The translations under genes and the position numbers were made by a program. This document shows, piece by piece, positions 31,701-39,721 of a DNA stretch of 41,218 bases. Positions within the stretch are counted from its first letter, which is position 1; every line of letters starts with the position of its first letter. The DNA is from a virus: the IMG/VR virus record IMGVR_UViG_3300020416_000016, positions 1 through 41,218 of that record, one strand, 5' to 3'. The notes below the pieces were generated by a model, which saw nothing but the letters and a program-made list of their open reading frames with translations, was not told the DNA's origin and did no database searches.

Positions 31701-32418
31701 GGCTCAAGGTACTGGTACAGGTAATCAAGTAACTGGTGCAACTAATCAAGGTTCTAATAGAGCTGAAGATGTTGTTAGTTGGCAAGCAACTGCTGCTGGT
31801 ACATACTATTATCAATGTGCATTACATTCTGGTATGAATGGACAGATTGTAGTTACAGCACAACCAGGAGTACTAGGACAGAATGGAAACTTTAGTGATC
31901 CTACCTGTCAAAAAGATAGTCCTAATAGATACATCCTTGCAGTTAATCCACGTCCTACTAGTGGACTTATAGGTGAGGTAAAAGGATCGAGAGTACCAGT
32001 ACCAAAAGCAGGAACTTCCAGACAGTTATTCCCAAGACCACGTACCTATCATGAGAGACAAGATACAATTTTTACTTTTGATGTTACTACTGTAACTGAT
32101 CATTATGTTTTTACTGGATCTGATCGTTCTACTACTCATACTGGAGCACAAGATCCAACTATTAATATTAACGAAGGTGATGTGATACATTTTAATGTTG
32201 TTGCACCTAGCAATCCATTCCAGATAAAAACTGCTGCTGGAATTGGAACAGTAAATCAATTAAAAACATATGGATTTGTTGGTGATGGTAATGGTGTTAT
32301 TGGTAATGAGGCAACAAATAGCCAGGTTCAATTATATACTTATGGACTATCAGGAACTACATTATACTATCAATGTAGAGTTGATTCTAATTTGGTAGGA
32401 CAGATCGTTATCACATAA
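28798..32418 (+). CDS. Subtilisin-like protease fused to glycine-rich adhesin and cupredoxin-like repeats (1206 aa)
   Basis: Domains in order: an I9-like propeptide (about 1-90, KIYVVTLHNREDL with SRVWDVELRPEE); an S8 subtilase (about 110-520) with candidate D147 (VDVVICDN), H207 (HGTHVAG), oxyanion N357 (GAAGNND) and S476 (GTSMASP); a glycine-rich adhesin domain (about 596-840, YSWTCPAGVTSV to GAVRIIWGAG); and cupredoxin-like beta domains (about 850-1206). The middle cupredoxin-like unit has H962, C1007, H1010 and M1013, a full type-1 copper ligand set; the others lack it. No signal peptide is present. It is probably a virion adhesin that can degrade host or competing surface proteins, possibly after self-cleavage. 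It shares modules with the 311-aa protein downstream. Confidence 0.85.
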   Translation: MEKIYVVTLHNREDLDGFYSDMASEGYRLYQKRPISRNTHYWMTEAQAAEIKTDSRVWDVELRPEELGITPEPFALERITSHQQTGTFRKSTAANYTATDYDWGKLHCAGTDSDRDKGTFGGDGTQSKTATATIFNDGKHVDVVICDNQVSIDMKEWDGGSGSSRYVQYDWYTELNSYVTSIDDDGITIPSPPYNNYFSNTVNETYHGTHVAGTVAGKTYGWAKEANIYSMQVLGNFGGQGTAMNTYLMFDYLRAFHRHKAVNATTGRRNPTITNHSWGYGSTLDPWDIGDLNSIIWRGVTYNSSNPNPSGWTINGVEADFGLAPSKRRLNSHITAIQADVEDAIEDGVVIIGAAGNNDYYMVPQQNPDGTTHQDWDNRAIFNTQGTRYFCRGSSPNSSPNVICVGYIYDDKNFKRNPNSNFGPAIDVWAPGTQIISCWGKPGVIMDSGGSTLNYGIADTKYGGDPQYCYPISGTSMASPQVCGIAACLATNKERFTNDDVLSYIQKNSKVSDMTFDVGPSGGQSSYFFSTNATGSGAYIVSGTDVNGAVSGNNPTISMHVGDTVQFQQPPTGSMFAQITAVSSPQNSVYTTPGSYSWTCPAGVTSVCVVAIGGGGAGSNGNTAGEGGAAGGGGLGWKNNISVTPGQSYTVVVGADGVVPGNNGGDSYFINTSTVKGGGGQGSTTQVGQPGGTYTGDGGGNGGAGGDGGQSVPGTGYEGGGGGAGGYSGNGGDGGGGDGSTHPNVVGLAGRGDDGSGGAGGGGGYGGGYVGGGVGLLGEGTSGLGCGNYTGVQCFGSGEPGSDGSTNLYGGGGSGSGAQGGSGAVRIIWGAGRSFPSTNTGDLSTAYTIQYSDRTVMHSNPGGSLGPSDNPTINMEVGDAVDFSPATSIANDPIYIKTAATTGSGDQVTTGTTYGQGGTSGTGWDTNAGTTVVPGTYYYQSGNNLGVGGTIVVHAAGTYYNHPLYIKTAQGTGTGNQVTGATNQGSNRAEDVVSWQATAAGTYYYQCALHSGMNGQIVVTAQPGVLGQNGNFSDPTCQKDSPNRYILAVNPRPTSGLIGEVKGSRVPVPKAGTSRQLFPRPRTYHERQDTIFTFDVTTVTDHYVFTGSDRSTTHTGAQDPTININEGDVIHFNVVAPSNPFQIKTAAGIGTVNQLKTYGFVGDGNGVIGNEATNSQVQLYTYGLSGTTLYYQCRVDSNLVGQIVIT

Positions 32419-32420
32419 GA

Positions 32421-32428
32421 CATAAATA
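32421..32428 (+). promoter_or_regulatory. Late promoter box CATAAATA
   Basis: It lies just after the subtilase-adhesin stop and ends 32 bases before ATG 32461. An AGGA ribosome site (32452-32455) follows. Same pattern as the boxes at 13924 and 26409. Confidence 0.6.
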
Positions 32429-32460
32429 AACCAGAGCAGTAGTATCCATCAGGAATGTAA

Positions 32461-35400
32461 ATGGCTAATCGTTTTCCATTGATTGTTAATGAAGTTTCTA
32501 AGAAGATAGAGGAACTTGTATCAGGTGACAATCTAGATTTATCAGGTAATAATATCATTATCAGTTCAGACACAGGTTCAGGTAAGTACTTGACCAGTGA
32601 TGGTACTGCGGTGTCATGGGGTACGCCTGGTGATGTTTATCTAACACAAACCCAGACTCTTACTAATAAGACTCTTACTTCAGCAATCATATCTGGATCT
32701 CAGAATACTCTTAGTAACATTCCAAACAATGCTCTCTCCAACTCATCTATAAGTGTTAACGGAACTCAGATATCATTAGGTGGAACAGTTGTAACTCCAA
32801 ATGATAATACTACTTACGCTATTAGTGCTACTGATGGATTAAATGCTACTCAAAAAATTGTTCGATTAACTGCTGGTGGATCTGGAACAGGTACTGATGA
32901 TGTTACTATTGCTGTTGGTGCTCCTCAATCTGTGCCAGCTGGTTCTAATGCTGTTGCGTTAGAGATCTCTAGAGCTGGAGATGTAATTACTATTGCTGGT
33001 TCTGCTCCTGATGCAGATACTATTACAACACTACAAGCTGCTCAAGGTGGTGCTGCACAGACAGGTGCAATGAAAATTTCTGGTAGTGGATCTACTACTG
33101 TTACACAGAACGCAGCAACAAATACTATTGATGTTAGCTCAGTATATGTTGATACTATTACAAGACTGAGAGCAACTGCTGGTCAGTCATATGCCTCTGG
33201 AGATTTTACATTCCTTGCTACTGGAGCAACAACTGTAGCACAGGGTATAGATGGCAACAACGACCCAACAATTACTTTTGATTCTACCAACACAGTTACT
33301 CGTGTTAAGGGTGGAACTGCTGGAACTCTTGTGTCTGGTGATGTTAATATCTTAGGTGGTACTAATGTTACAGTAACACAGGCAGGTAATGATGTTACCA
33401 TTGCTAGTCAAGACAACGATACTATAACAAGATTAGCATCTGGAAGTAATGCTGTTACTGCTGGTGACTTTAAGATTGCTGCTGCTGGTGCATCTACTGT
33501 TACACAGGCAACAGTTGGTGGAGTCACAACAATCACAATTTCATCTGTTAACAGTGATACTGGTGCTTCATTGACAGCATCTAATGGTGTTCTATTATCT
33601 GGTTTAGATTTCCAGTTAAAGAATGCTGCTAACCTAACAGGTAACACTGTAATGAAGTGGGACTCTGGTAACTTCCAGTTAGCAGACAGTCTTATTACTG
33701 ACAACGGATCTACAGTTACCATTGGTGGTGACCTAGTTGTCAATGGTACACAAACAATTTTAAACACAACCACTTTAGAAGTAGAAGATAATTTAATTGA
33801 ACTTAGAAAGGGTAATAATATAAGTGGTGCTGATGGTGGTATTCAACTTAATAGAACTACTGATGGTTCTGGAAACACAACTGCTTATCAAAGATTAGAA
33901 TGGTATGAGTCTGGTGCTTACTGGAGATCATGGGATGGTTCTGTATCAAGAAGATTTGTAACAGAAGGTGAGACACAGACACTTACTAATAAGACTTTAA
34001 CATCTCCTATATGTACGAACCCATCACTAGGTGCAGCAACTGCTACATCTGTTAATGGACTTCAAATTACATCAACTGCATCTGGTGTTCTATCAATAAC
34101 TTCAGGAAAGACTCTTGATGTTCAAAGAGATGTAACTCTAACAACAGACAATGCTGTTGCTGCTGTTAGTGCAAACCTTAGATCAGGTGGTAACGTAGCA
34201 TATACATCTGATACTCTTGCTACCTTTGCATCTACTACATCCACACAGCTTCGTGGTTTGATTAGTGATACAACTGGTACTGGTCGTCTTGTATTCCAAA
34301 CCAGTCCTAATATATTAACCAGTATGATAACAACATCTACTGGTTTTACTCTATTCAATACTAATGCTACTTCTATCACTGCATTTGGAGCAGCATCTGC
34401 TATTACTATGGGTGCAGCAGGTGGTGACTTTACAATTAATCAGAATTTAATAGTTAATGAAGACCTAACAGTTGGTGCTTCTATTACAGATAACATTCTT
34501 CTTAAAGGTACTGTTAATATAGACAACGCAGACCTTGTATTGTTTGGAACAAGTAATGATCCATTTAAGATAGGTCGTGGTAACAGTAGTGTTAATACCA
34601 ACATAGCTATTGGACATGATACTCTTGCCAATAACAGTTCTGGATCTCAGAACATTGCAATAGGTATGGAGTCACAGTTGACAACCAATTCTGGTGCAGC
34701 GAACTTATCCGTGGGTCATCGTGCATTACGAGCAAATGGAATTGGAGATGACAATATTGCTATTGGTAGAGACACAATGCTTGTCTCCCTTACTGGTGAG
34801 AAGAACGTTGCTATTGGTAACAACGCATTAGAGACACTCACTGGAGGAAATGCAAACGTCTGCATAGGATACTATGCTGGATACAATGTTAAAGGTACTG
34901 GTAATGTTATCATCGGTCCTGCTGATGATGCTAACCAAACTAACTCAACCTTTGAACCACCTAATGTTAATGGTGACAGGCAGTTAGTTATTGGTTCTGG
35001 TACTGAGGCATGGTTAAGAGGTGATGCAAACTTCGATCTTACTTTAAACAAAGACGTAACTATTAATAATGATTGTCTTGTTAAAGGTAACCTTACAGTT
35101 AATGGTACAACAACTACTGTTAAATCTAACGTGGTTGAGGTGGCAGACAAAGCAATCGAACTTGCTGCTGTTGTAAGTATAACTTTTGCTGCTACTGTAA
35201 CAGATGGTACTGCTAACCTTACATCAATAACCCCTACACTTGGATTGATTCCAGGTATGGAGGTTCAGACTTCTACTGGTGGTATCACAATACCTGGTGG
35301 AACAACAATTGTTTCTATTACAAATAATACTGCGGTACTTTCAAACAATGTTACTGGTAATGGAACGGCACAAATAACTGCTCTTGGTCCTTCAGATACT

Positions 35401-35895
35401 TCTGCTGATGATGGTGGTATTATCGTTAAGGGTACTACAGATAAGAAACTTACATTCAAACACATAGATGGTGGTGTTACCTATAACACTTGGGTGTCTA
35501 CAGAGCATATGGATCTGGCAGATAACAAACACTATTCTATCAATGGGGTTTATATTGCTGACGAGAACACAAGAACTATCGGACCTAATAGTGGAGGAAC
35601 TGGTGGATCAGGTGGTCTTACTTGGACACTAGGTACTGCTCTAGATCTTGGTCTAGGATCTGTTGCTAGTAATATTATTCCTGATGCTGACAATACAAGA
35701 GATCTTGGATCTAGTTCTAATAGATGGGCTAACCTATACACTGGTGACTTACAGATGAATAATATGGGAATGGGTGGTAATGAAATTGATGGAACTGAAG
35801 GACACTGGACTATGCAAGAGGGTGCTGATTCAATGTATTTAATTAATAGATTGACTGGTAAGAAGTATAAGATTGCTATGACGGAGGTATCATAA
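32461..35895 (+). CDS. Long tail fibre with YadA-like head repeats (1144 aa)
   Basis: This is a Thr/Ser/Asn/Gly/Val-rich fibre. The N-terminus (ANRFPLIVNEVSKKIEELV) resembles the virion-attachment module of cyanophage fibres; TQTQTLTNKTLTS repeats occur near residues 60 and 505. A run of N-I-A-I-G-type repeats spans about 714-820 (for example NIAIGHDTL, NIAIGMESQ, NVAIGNNAL, NVCIGYYAG), the left-handed beta-roll of YadA-like head domains. The C-terminus contains DNTRDLGSSSNRWANLYT and a globular tail with YLINRLTGKKYKI. It is preceded by a late promoter and ends in a TAATG overlap with the glycine-rich gene. Confidence 0.85.
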   Translation: MANRFPLIVNEVSKKIEELVSGDNLDLSGNNIIISSDTGSGKYLTSDGTAVSWGTPGDVYLTQTQTLTNKTLTSAIISGSQNTLSNIPNNALSNSSISVNGTQISLGGTVVTPNDNTTYAISATDGLNATQKIVRLTAGGSGTGTDDVTIAVGAPQSVPAGSNAVALEISRAGDVITIAGSAPDADTITTLQAAQGGAAQTGAMKISGSGSTTVTQNAATNTIDVSSVYVDTITRLRATAGQSYASGDFTFLATGATTVAQGIDGNNDPTITFDSTNTVTRVKGGTAGTLVSGDVNILGGTNVTVTQAGNDVTIASQDNDTITRLASGSNAVTAGDFKIAAAGASTVTQATVGGVTTITISSVNSDTGASLTASNGVLLSGLDFQLKNAANLTGNTVMKWDSGNFQLADSLITDNGSTVTIGGDLVVNGTQTILNTTTLEVEDNLIELRKGNNISGADGGIQLNRTTDGSGNTTAYQRLEWYESGAYWRSWDGSVSRRFVTEGETQTLTNKTLTSPICTNPSLGAATATSVNGLQITSTASGVLSITSGKTLDVQRDVTLTTDNAVAAVSANLRSGGNVAYTSDTLATFASTTSTQLRGLISDTTGTGRLVFQTSPNILTSMITTSTGFTLFNTNATSITAFGAASAITMGAAGGDFTINQNLIVNEDLTVGASITDNILLKGTVNIDNADLVLFGTSNDPFKIGRGNSSVNTNIAIGHDTLANNSSGSQNIAIGMESQLTTNSGAANLSVGHRALRANGIGDDNIAIGRDTMLVSLTGEKNVAIGNNALETLTGGNANVCIGYYAGYNVKGTGNVIIGPADDANQTNSTFEPPNVNGDRQLVIGSGTEAWLRGDANFDLTLNKDVTINNDCLVKGNLTVNGTTTTVKSNVVEVADKAIELAAVVSITFAATVTDGTANLTSITPTLGLIPGMEVQTSTGGITIPGGTTIVSITNNTAVLSNNVTGNGTAQITALGPSDTSADDGGIIVKGTTDKKLTFKHIDGGVTYNTWVSTEHMDLADNKHYSINGVYIADENTRTIGPNSGGTGGSGGLTWTLGTALDLGLGSVASNIIPDADNTRDLGSSSNRWANLYTGDLQMNNMGMGGNEIDGTEGHWTMQEGADSMYLINRLTGKKYKIAMTEVS

Positions 35896-36830
35896 TGGCA
35901 GTTGTTGCAACAACAGGAGATGCTGGAGGAGATCAAATTTATAATGTAGCAGGAAACCATACGTGGACTTGTCCTGCTGGAGTTACTTCTGTATGTGTAG
36001 TATGTGTAGGTGCTGGTGGTGCTGGTGGAGGAGCGTTGGCATATAAAAATAATATTACTGTTGTACCAGGCACAGGTTATTCTGTAGTCGTTGGTGTTCA
36101 AGGTACTCCAGCATCAGGAACTAGTGGTGGTGGAGCAGGTCAGAATGATGGAACTCCTGGTGGAGACTCATCATTTACTGCCACTCATGGAACAACAACT
36201 GCACAAGGTGGTGTTGTAGGATCTTCAGCTAATAAAGGATCACCAGCAGGAGTTTTTGATGGTGGTGGTAGTGGAGGTAGTGTCTATAATAATGGTGGCT
36301 ACGGCGGTGGTGGAGCTGGTGGATATTCTGGAGATGGTGGTGATAATGAGGCATTTTCTCCTTGGGCGACTAATGGAGCTGGTGGAGGAGGTGCTGGTGG
36401 TGGTTGGGCTTTCTTCTCTGCTGGAGGAGTAGGACTTTTAGGTGAAGGTGCTAACGGACAAATTGCAGATCCATCTGGTGCTAATCCAGGTGACGGTGGA
36501 GGTGGTTCAGGTGGTGAAGATGGAAAAGGTGAAGGAACAAATGGTGGTCAATCAGATGTTGGTGGCGACTATGGTGGTGGTGCTAGTGGAAGATGGAGAG
36601 GAAACAAAGGTGGTAGAGGTGCTGTCAGAATAATCTGGGGTGCTGGTAGATCATTTCCTACTAATGCTGGTGCTGTTGGAACTCCAACTACAGGTTCTTT
36701 CAAGGAAGATCGAGTAGGTCTTGCAACAGGAACTTCTGATCCTTCTACCCCTGCTGCTGGAGATATATACTATAAGACTGATAGTAAAAAAGTCAGGATA
36801 TATAATGGTTCTTCTTGGTCAGACGTTTAA
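35895..36830 (+). CDS. Glycine-rich adhesin-like protein (311 aa)
   Basis: The first ~250 residues form a glycine-rich adhesin domain nearly identical in plan to that of the 1206-aa subtilase protein: WTCPAGVTSVCVV near the start, GGAGGYSGDGGD in the middle, and GAVRIIWGAGRSFP before the tail. The last ~45 residues (DRVGLATGTSDPS, then GDIYYKTDSKKVRIYNGSSW) are a fibre-attachment module also found at the start of the next gene. Poly-glycine loops of this kind resemble the receptor-binding tips of T4-group gp38-type adhesins. It is coupled to the fibre gene by a TAATG overlap. Confidence 0.75.
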   Translation: MAVVATTGDAGGDQIYNVAGNHTWTCPAGVTSVCVVCVGAGGAGGGALAYKNNITVVPGTGYSVVVGVQGTPASGTSGGGAGQNDGTPGGDSSFTATHGTTTAQGGVVGSSANKGSPAGVFDGGGSGGSVYNNGGYGGGGAGGYSGDGGDNEAFSPWATNGAGGGGAGGGWAFFSAGGVGLLGEGANGQIADPSGANPGDGGGGSGGEDGKGEGTNGGQSDVGGDYGGGASGRWRGNKGGRGAVRIIWGAGRSFPTNAGAVGTPTTGSFKEDRVGLATGTSDPSTPAAGDIYYKTDSKKVRIYNGSSWSDV

Positions 36831-36839
36831 GAGGTAATT

Positions 36840-39044
36840 ATGCCAGTATTAGTTGGAGATGGTACTACAGGTACTGAAGGAAAATCAGATAGGATAGGAG
36901 TTGCTATTGCATCTAGTGATCCTGCTTCGGGAGTTGCAGGTGACTTGTATTTTAATACTGCTAGTAGTAAATTAAAAGTATATGACGGTACTTCATGGAA
37001 TGAATTAGGTGGTGGTGCTAGTACGGTAGGTAATGTTGATCCCTTTGGTGACAGTAGTGGCGTGGCCTTATGGCAAATGGATGGCGATGGTGATGATATT
37101 GGTGGTAGTCATGATGGTACTCCAACTAATGTAGTTTGGAGTTCTACTGCTAAGTTTGGTGCAAACTCTGGAGACTTTGGTACTAATAGTGGTACGATAG
37201 CAATAAGTGGAACTCCAAAGAACTCTTATCCATTTACAGTATCTTTATGGGCTCAGAGTAATGTTGATTGGAATTCTATGGGTGCTGGAGCTATGAATGA
37301 ATGCTTTAATGCTAATATATCTAACCAGAGAGTTTCAATGGGGTTTGTTACAAATAGTGGTTGGGTTGATGGAGTAACTTTGATGTATGGTGGTACTTCT
37401 CATTACGTAGGTCATGTTGAATTTATGAATTATGGTGGTAGTACTAAGTGGCATCATATAGTTTGGAGTGTTGCTGGTAGTGCCGATACTGATCATCATG
37501 TTTGGATTAATGGCCATCCTGTTTTCATAAAAGATGAGGCAGGTGGACATGGTGGTAGTGCTGGATGGAACATAGGATCTAACTCTGCTGGTACTGAGCA
37601 CTGGGATGGACGCATAGATCAAGTTAGATTTTTTAATAGAGAAATTACTGATTATGAAGCACTTGCTCTTTACAGAGAAGGAGCAGAATCATCTGCACCA
37701 ATAACAACTCATTGTAAATTATTCTACGATTTCTCTGACACTGCCTGTTATCCTGGTAGTGGTACAACAGTAACTAATCTTGCTACTGAAGTAGCTGCAA
37801 ATAAATTTACTGGTACTGTTGATGGAGCAACCTTTGGTGGATCTGGTAGTGCAAAATACTTTGACTTTGATGGTAGTAATGATAATATAGACACTACTGA
37901 ACTTCCTACTGATGTGCATACCAATAGACAAGTTACATTAGAAGCATGGTATAAAGCTGATGCTGTTGGTGGTGGCGATGGTATAAATTCAATCATTTCA
38001 TCACAGAATGACGGTGCTAATCAGAACGGAGTATCAATCAGTGTAGATAGTCGTACCGCACATGGCGGTGGACCAGAAGGATACCATTTCCAGATGGGAC
38101 GAGTTAATGCTGGATGGACTACTGGTGGTACAGGTAATACTAATCAAGGTACAGGAGATGTTTCTACTCATTGGAATCATGTTGTAGCTACATTTGATGG
38201 TGCTAGGAAGAGAGTCTATAAGAATGGCATGTACATAGAAGACATGGGAGACTTTACATTTGCTGAGACGGAACAGATTGACTATAGTAGTTGTCATTGG
38301 GCTCTAGGTTGTCAACCTGATAATAATGGAGATCAGAGATGGTTTAATGGTCAGATTGCTATCGCAAGAATATATGATGCAGCATTAAGTCATGCTCAAG
38401 TACAACACAATTATGATGTAGAAAGAGGTAGATTTGCTGAACCACAGGATATTTGTTGGGCTCTTCCTGAAAGTAATTGGACATTAAGTAATGATGCTCG
38501 TACAGCAGTGTATACTGGTAGTGGATATAGTGATTGCTTTACAGGAAAGTTAGCAGACGATGCTGTGTATGATTTTAAATTAGAAGTTACTAATGGTGAT
38601 GCTAATGGTGGTTGGTGGTTCTCTGGTAGTCAAGGAACGAGTGGATCTCATCCAGATGAAAGACAAGATGATACACTTGGATTGAGAGGTGGAGAGTCAT
38701 CCATAGGTGCTTATGGTACTTATGCTGCTGCTAATGGTTGGAGTCCTGGACAGAGTGTAGACAGTGGGTATGGTAATTTAGATCCAACTGGAAATATTAA
38801 TATAAATTTTGTTATTAATATGAAGGTAAGGAAGGTATGGTTGAGAGAAGAAGGAGATCCATTAACTACTTGGAAAGGTGGTGGTAATCCTTCCAATCCT
38901 GCTAGTACCCCTACTTTCTATCTTCCACCTAGACAAGGTGCTGGAAACACACCTTCTTATGAGAATGTATATTTCTGTTGCACTGCATATGATAACAGTA
39001 GTCAAACATATAAGTTCTCAAATCACGGACAGACAAACTTATAA
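36840..39044 (+). CDS. Fibre/adhesin with two LamG-like domains (734 aa)
   Basis: The N-terminus repeats the module that ends the previous gene (SDRIGVAIASSDP, then GDLYFNTASSKLKVYDGTSW). Two concanavalin/LamG-like beta-sandwich domains follow: about 65-280 (FTVSLWAQSNVDW, WINGHPVFI, GRIDQVRFFNREITD) and about 300-530 (YFDFDGSNDNIDT, VTLEAWYKAD, WNHVVATFDGARKRVYKNG, GQIAIARIYDAALS). A further beta-rich C-terminal domain (about 540-734) is unrecognised. LamG domains usually bind carbohydrates, fitting recognition of host lipopolysaccharide or other glycans. The gene starts 9 bases after the glycine-rich gene. Confidence 0.8.
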   Translation: MPVLVGDGTTGTEGKSDRIGVAIASSDPASGVAGDLYFNTASSKLKVYDGTSWNELGGGASTVGNVDPFGDSSGVALWQMDGDGDDIGGSHDGTPTNVVWSSTAKFGANSGDFGTNSGTIAISGTPKNSYPFTVSLWAQSNVDWNSMGAGAMNECFNANISNQRVSMGFVTNSGWVDGVTLMYGGTSHYVGHVEFMNYGGSTKWHHIVWSVAGSADTDHHVWINGHPVFIKDEAGGHGGSAGWNIGSNSAGTEHWDGRIDQVRFFNREITDYEALALYREGAESSAPITTHCKLFYDFSDTACYPGSGTTVTNLATEVAANKFTGTVDGATFGGSGSAKYFDFDGSNDNIDTTELPTDVHTNRQVTLEAWYKADAVGGGDGINSIISSQNDGANQNGVSISVDSRTAHGGGPEGYHFQMGRVNAGWTTGGTGNTNQGTGDVSTHWNHVVATFDGARKRVYKNGMYIEDMGDFTFAETEQIDYSSCHWALGCQPDNNGDQRWFNGQIAIARIYDAALSHAQVQHNYDVERGRFAEPQDICWALPESNWTLSNDARTAVYTGSGYSDCFTGKLADDAVYDFKLEVTNGDANGGWWFSGSQGTSGSHPDERQDDTLGLRGGESSIGAYGTYAAANGWSPGQSVDSGYGNLDPTGNININFVINMKVRKVWLREEGDPLTTWKGGGNPSNPASTPTFYLPPRQGAGNTPSYENVYFCCTAYDNSSQTYKFSNHGQTNL

Positions 39045-39055
39045 TATGCTATAAT
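39026..39055 (+). promoter_or_regulatory. Sigma-70-type extended -10 promoter candidate
   Basis: TGCTATAAT (39047-39055) is an extended -10 element, with CGGACA (39026-39031, 4 of 6 to TTGACA) at an 18-base spacing. It lies at the end of the LamG gene and just before the oxygenase gene at 39076, giving a leader of about 14 bases. A host-type promoter among late structural genes is unexpected and may be chance in AT-rich DNA. Confidence 0.35.
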
Positions 39056-39075
39056 AATACCGACTTGATTTTATT

Positions 39076-39699
39076 ATGTTAAAAACTAGAGCAGTCCTAC
39101 CCAAGAATGAGGGGTGGTTAGAAGTTGTATTACCTACTGATGTTATCGAGGACATTGATAACATGATAGAAAATGCTGGCGAGTGTGTTAGAGATAGACT
39201 CGCTGGTAATATTTCTAACAGTCAAGAGTTGACATCAACTGAAAGTTTTGAGAAGTTTATACAACAAGTAGTAGATATATATCAACAGAAGTTTGATTAC
39301 AGACCAAGACCTACTGCATTTCCAGTAGATGTTCCTTTTATTTTAAAGTTGAATGATCTATGGGTAAACTATCAGTATCAAACAGAATTTAATCCATCAC
39401 ATACACACTCTGGTGTCTTCTCCTTTGTTATATGGAGGAAGATTCCAACAGATGCTAGACAACAATTAGAGTTACCCTTTGCTAAGAACACTACTCTTCC
39501 ATGTGTTTCTTGTTTTCAGTTTGAATATATGAGCATACTAGGTAATAGAAAATCATATAACTATGCAATGAATCCTAACATGGAAGGTATGATGGTGTTT
39601 TTTCCTGCTGCATTGAACCATCTTGTCTATCCTTTTTATGGTACAGATGATGTCAGAATTTCTGTTGCAGGAAATTTGGCGTGGATTCCTGATAAATAA
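39076..39699 (+). CDS. 2-oxoglutarate/Fe(II) oxygenase-like protein (207 aa)
   Basis: This is related to the gene at 25934: FNPSHTHSGVFSFVIW gives the H109-x-H111 pair, GMMVFFPAALNHLVYPF gives the distal H182, and R194 lies in VRISVAGN. The N-terminal 90 residues form a helical cap (including PKNEGWLEVVLPTDVIEDIDNMI). The H-x-H first ligand is shared with the homologue. The position directly after the fibre operon suggests modification of a virion or host surface component, but the substrate is unknown. Confidence 0.7.
   Translation: MLKTRAVLPKNEGWLEVVLPTDVIEDIDNMIENAGECVRDRLAGNISNSQELTSTESFEKFIQQVVDIYQQKFDYRPRPTAFPVDVPFILKLNDLWVNYQYQTEFNPSHTHSGVFSFVIWRKIPTDARQQLELPFAKNTTLPCVSCFQFEYMSILGNRKSYNYAMNPNMEGMMVFFPAALNHLVYPFYGTDDVRISVAGNLAWIPDK
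39691..39698 (+). promoter_or_regulatory. Late promoter box GATAAATA
   Basis: It overlaps the oxygenase stop codon and ends 23 bases before ATG 39722, the spacing seen for the box at 13924. Confidence 0.5.
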
Positions 39700-39721
39700 A
39701 TATGACTTAAAGTGTGGTATC

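Noticed and set aside
31387-31815. 142-aa open frame on the - strand under the cupredoxin-like repeats
   Set aside because: Its Ser/Thr/Cys-rich composition is the mirror of the repeat codons on the + strand; no motif.
35550-36101. 183-aa open frame on the - strand across the end of the fibre gene and the glycine-rich gene
   Set aside because: It is antisense to two clear genes and is full of Ser, Thr, Tyr and Asn as expected from the reverse of Gly/Thr/Val codons; no domain or ribosome site supports it.
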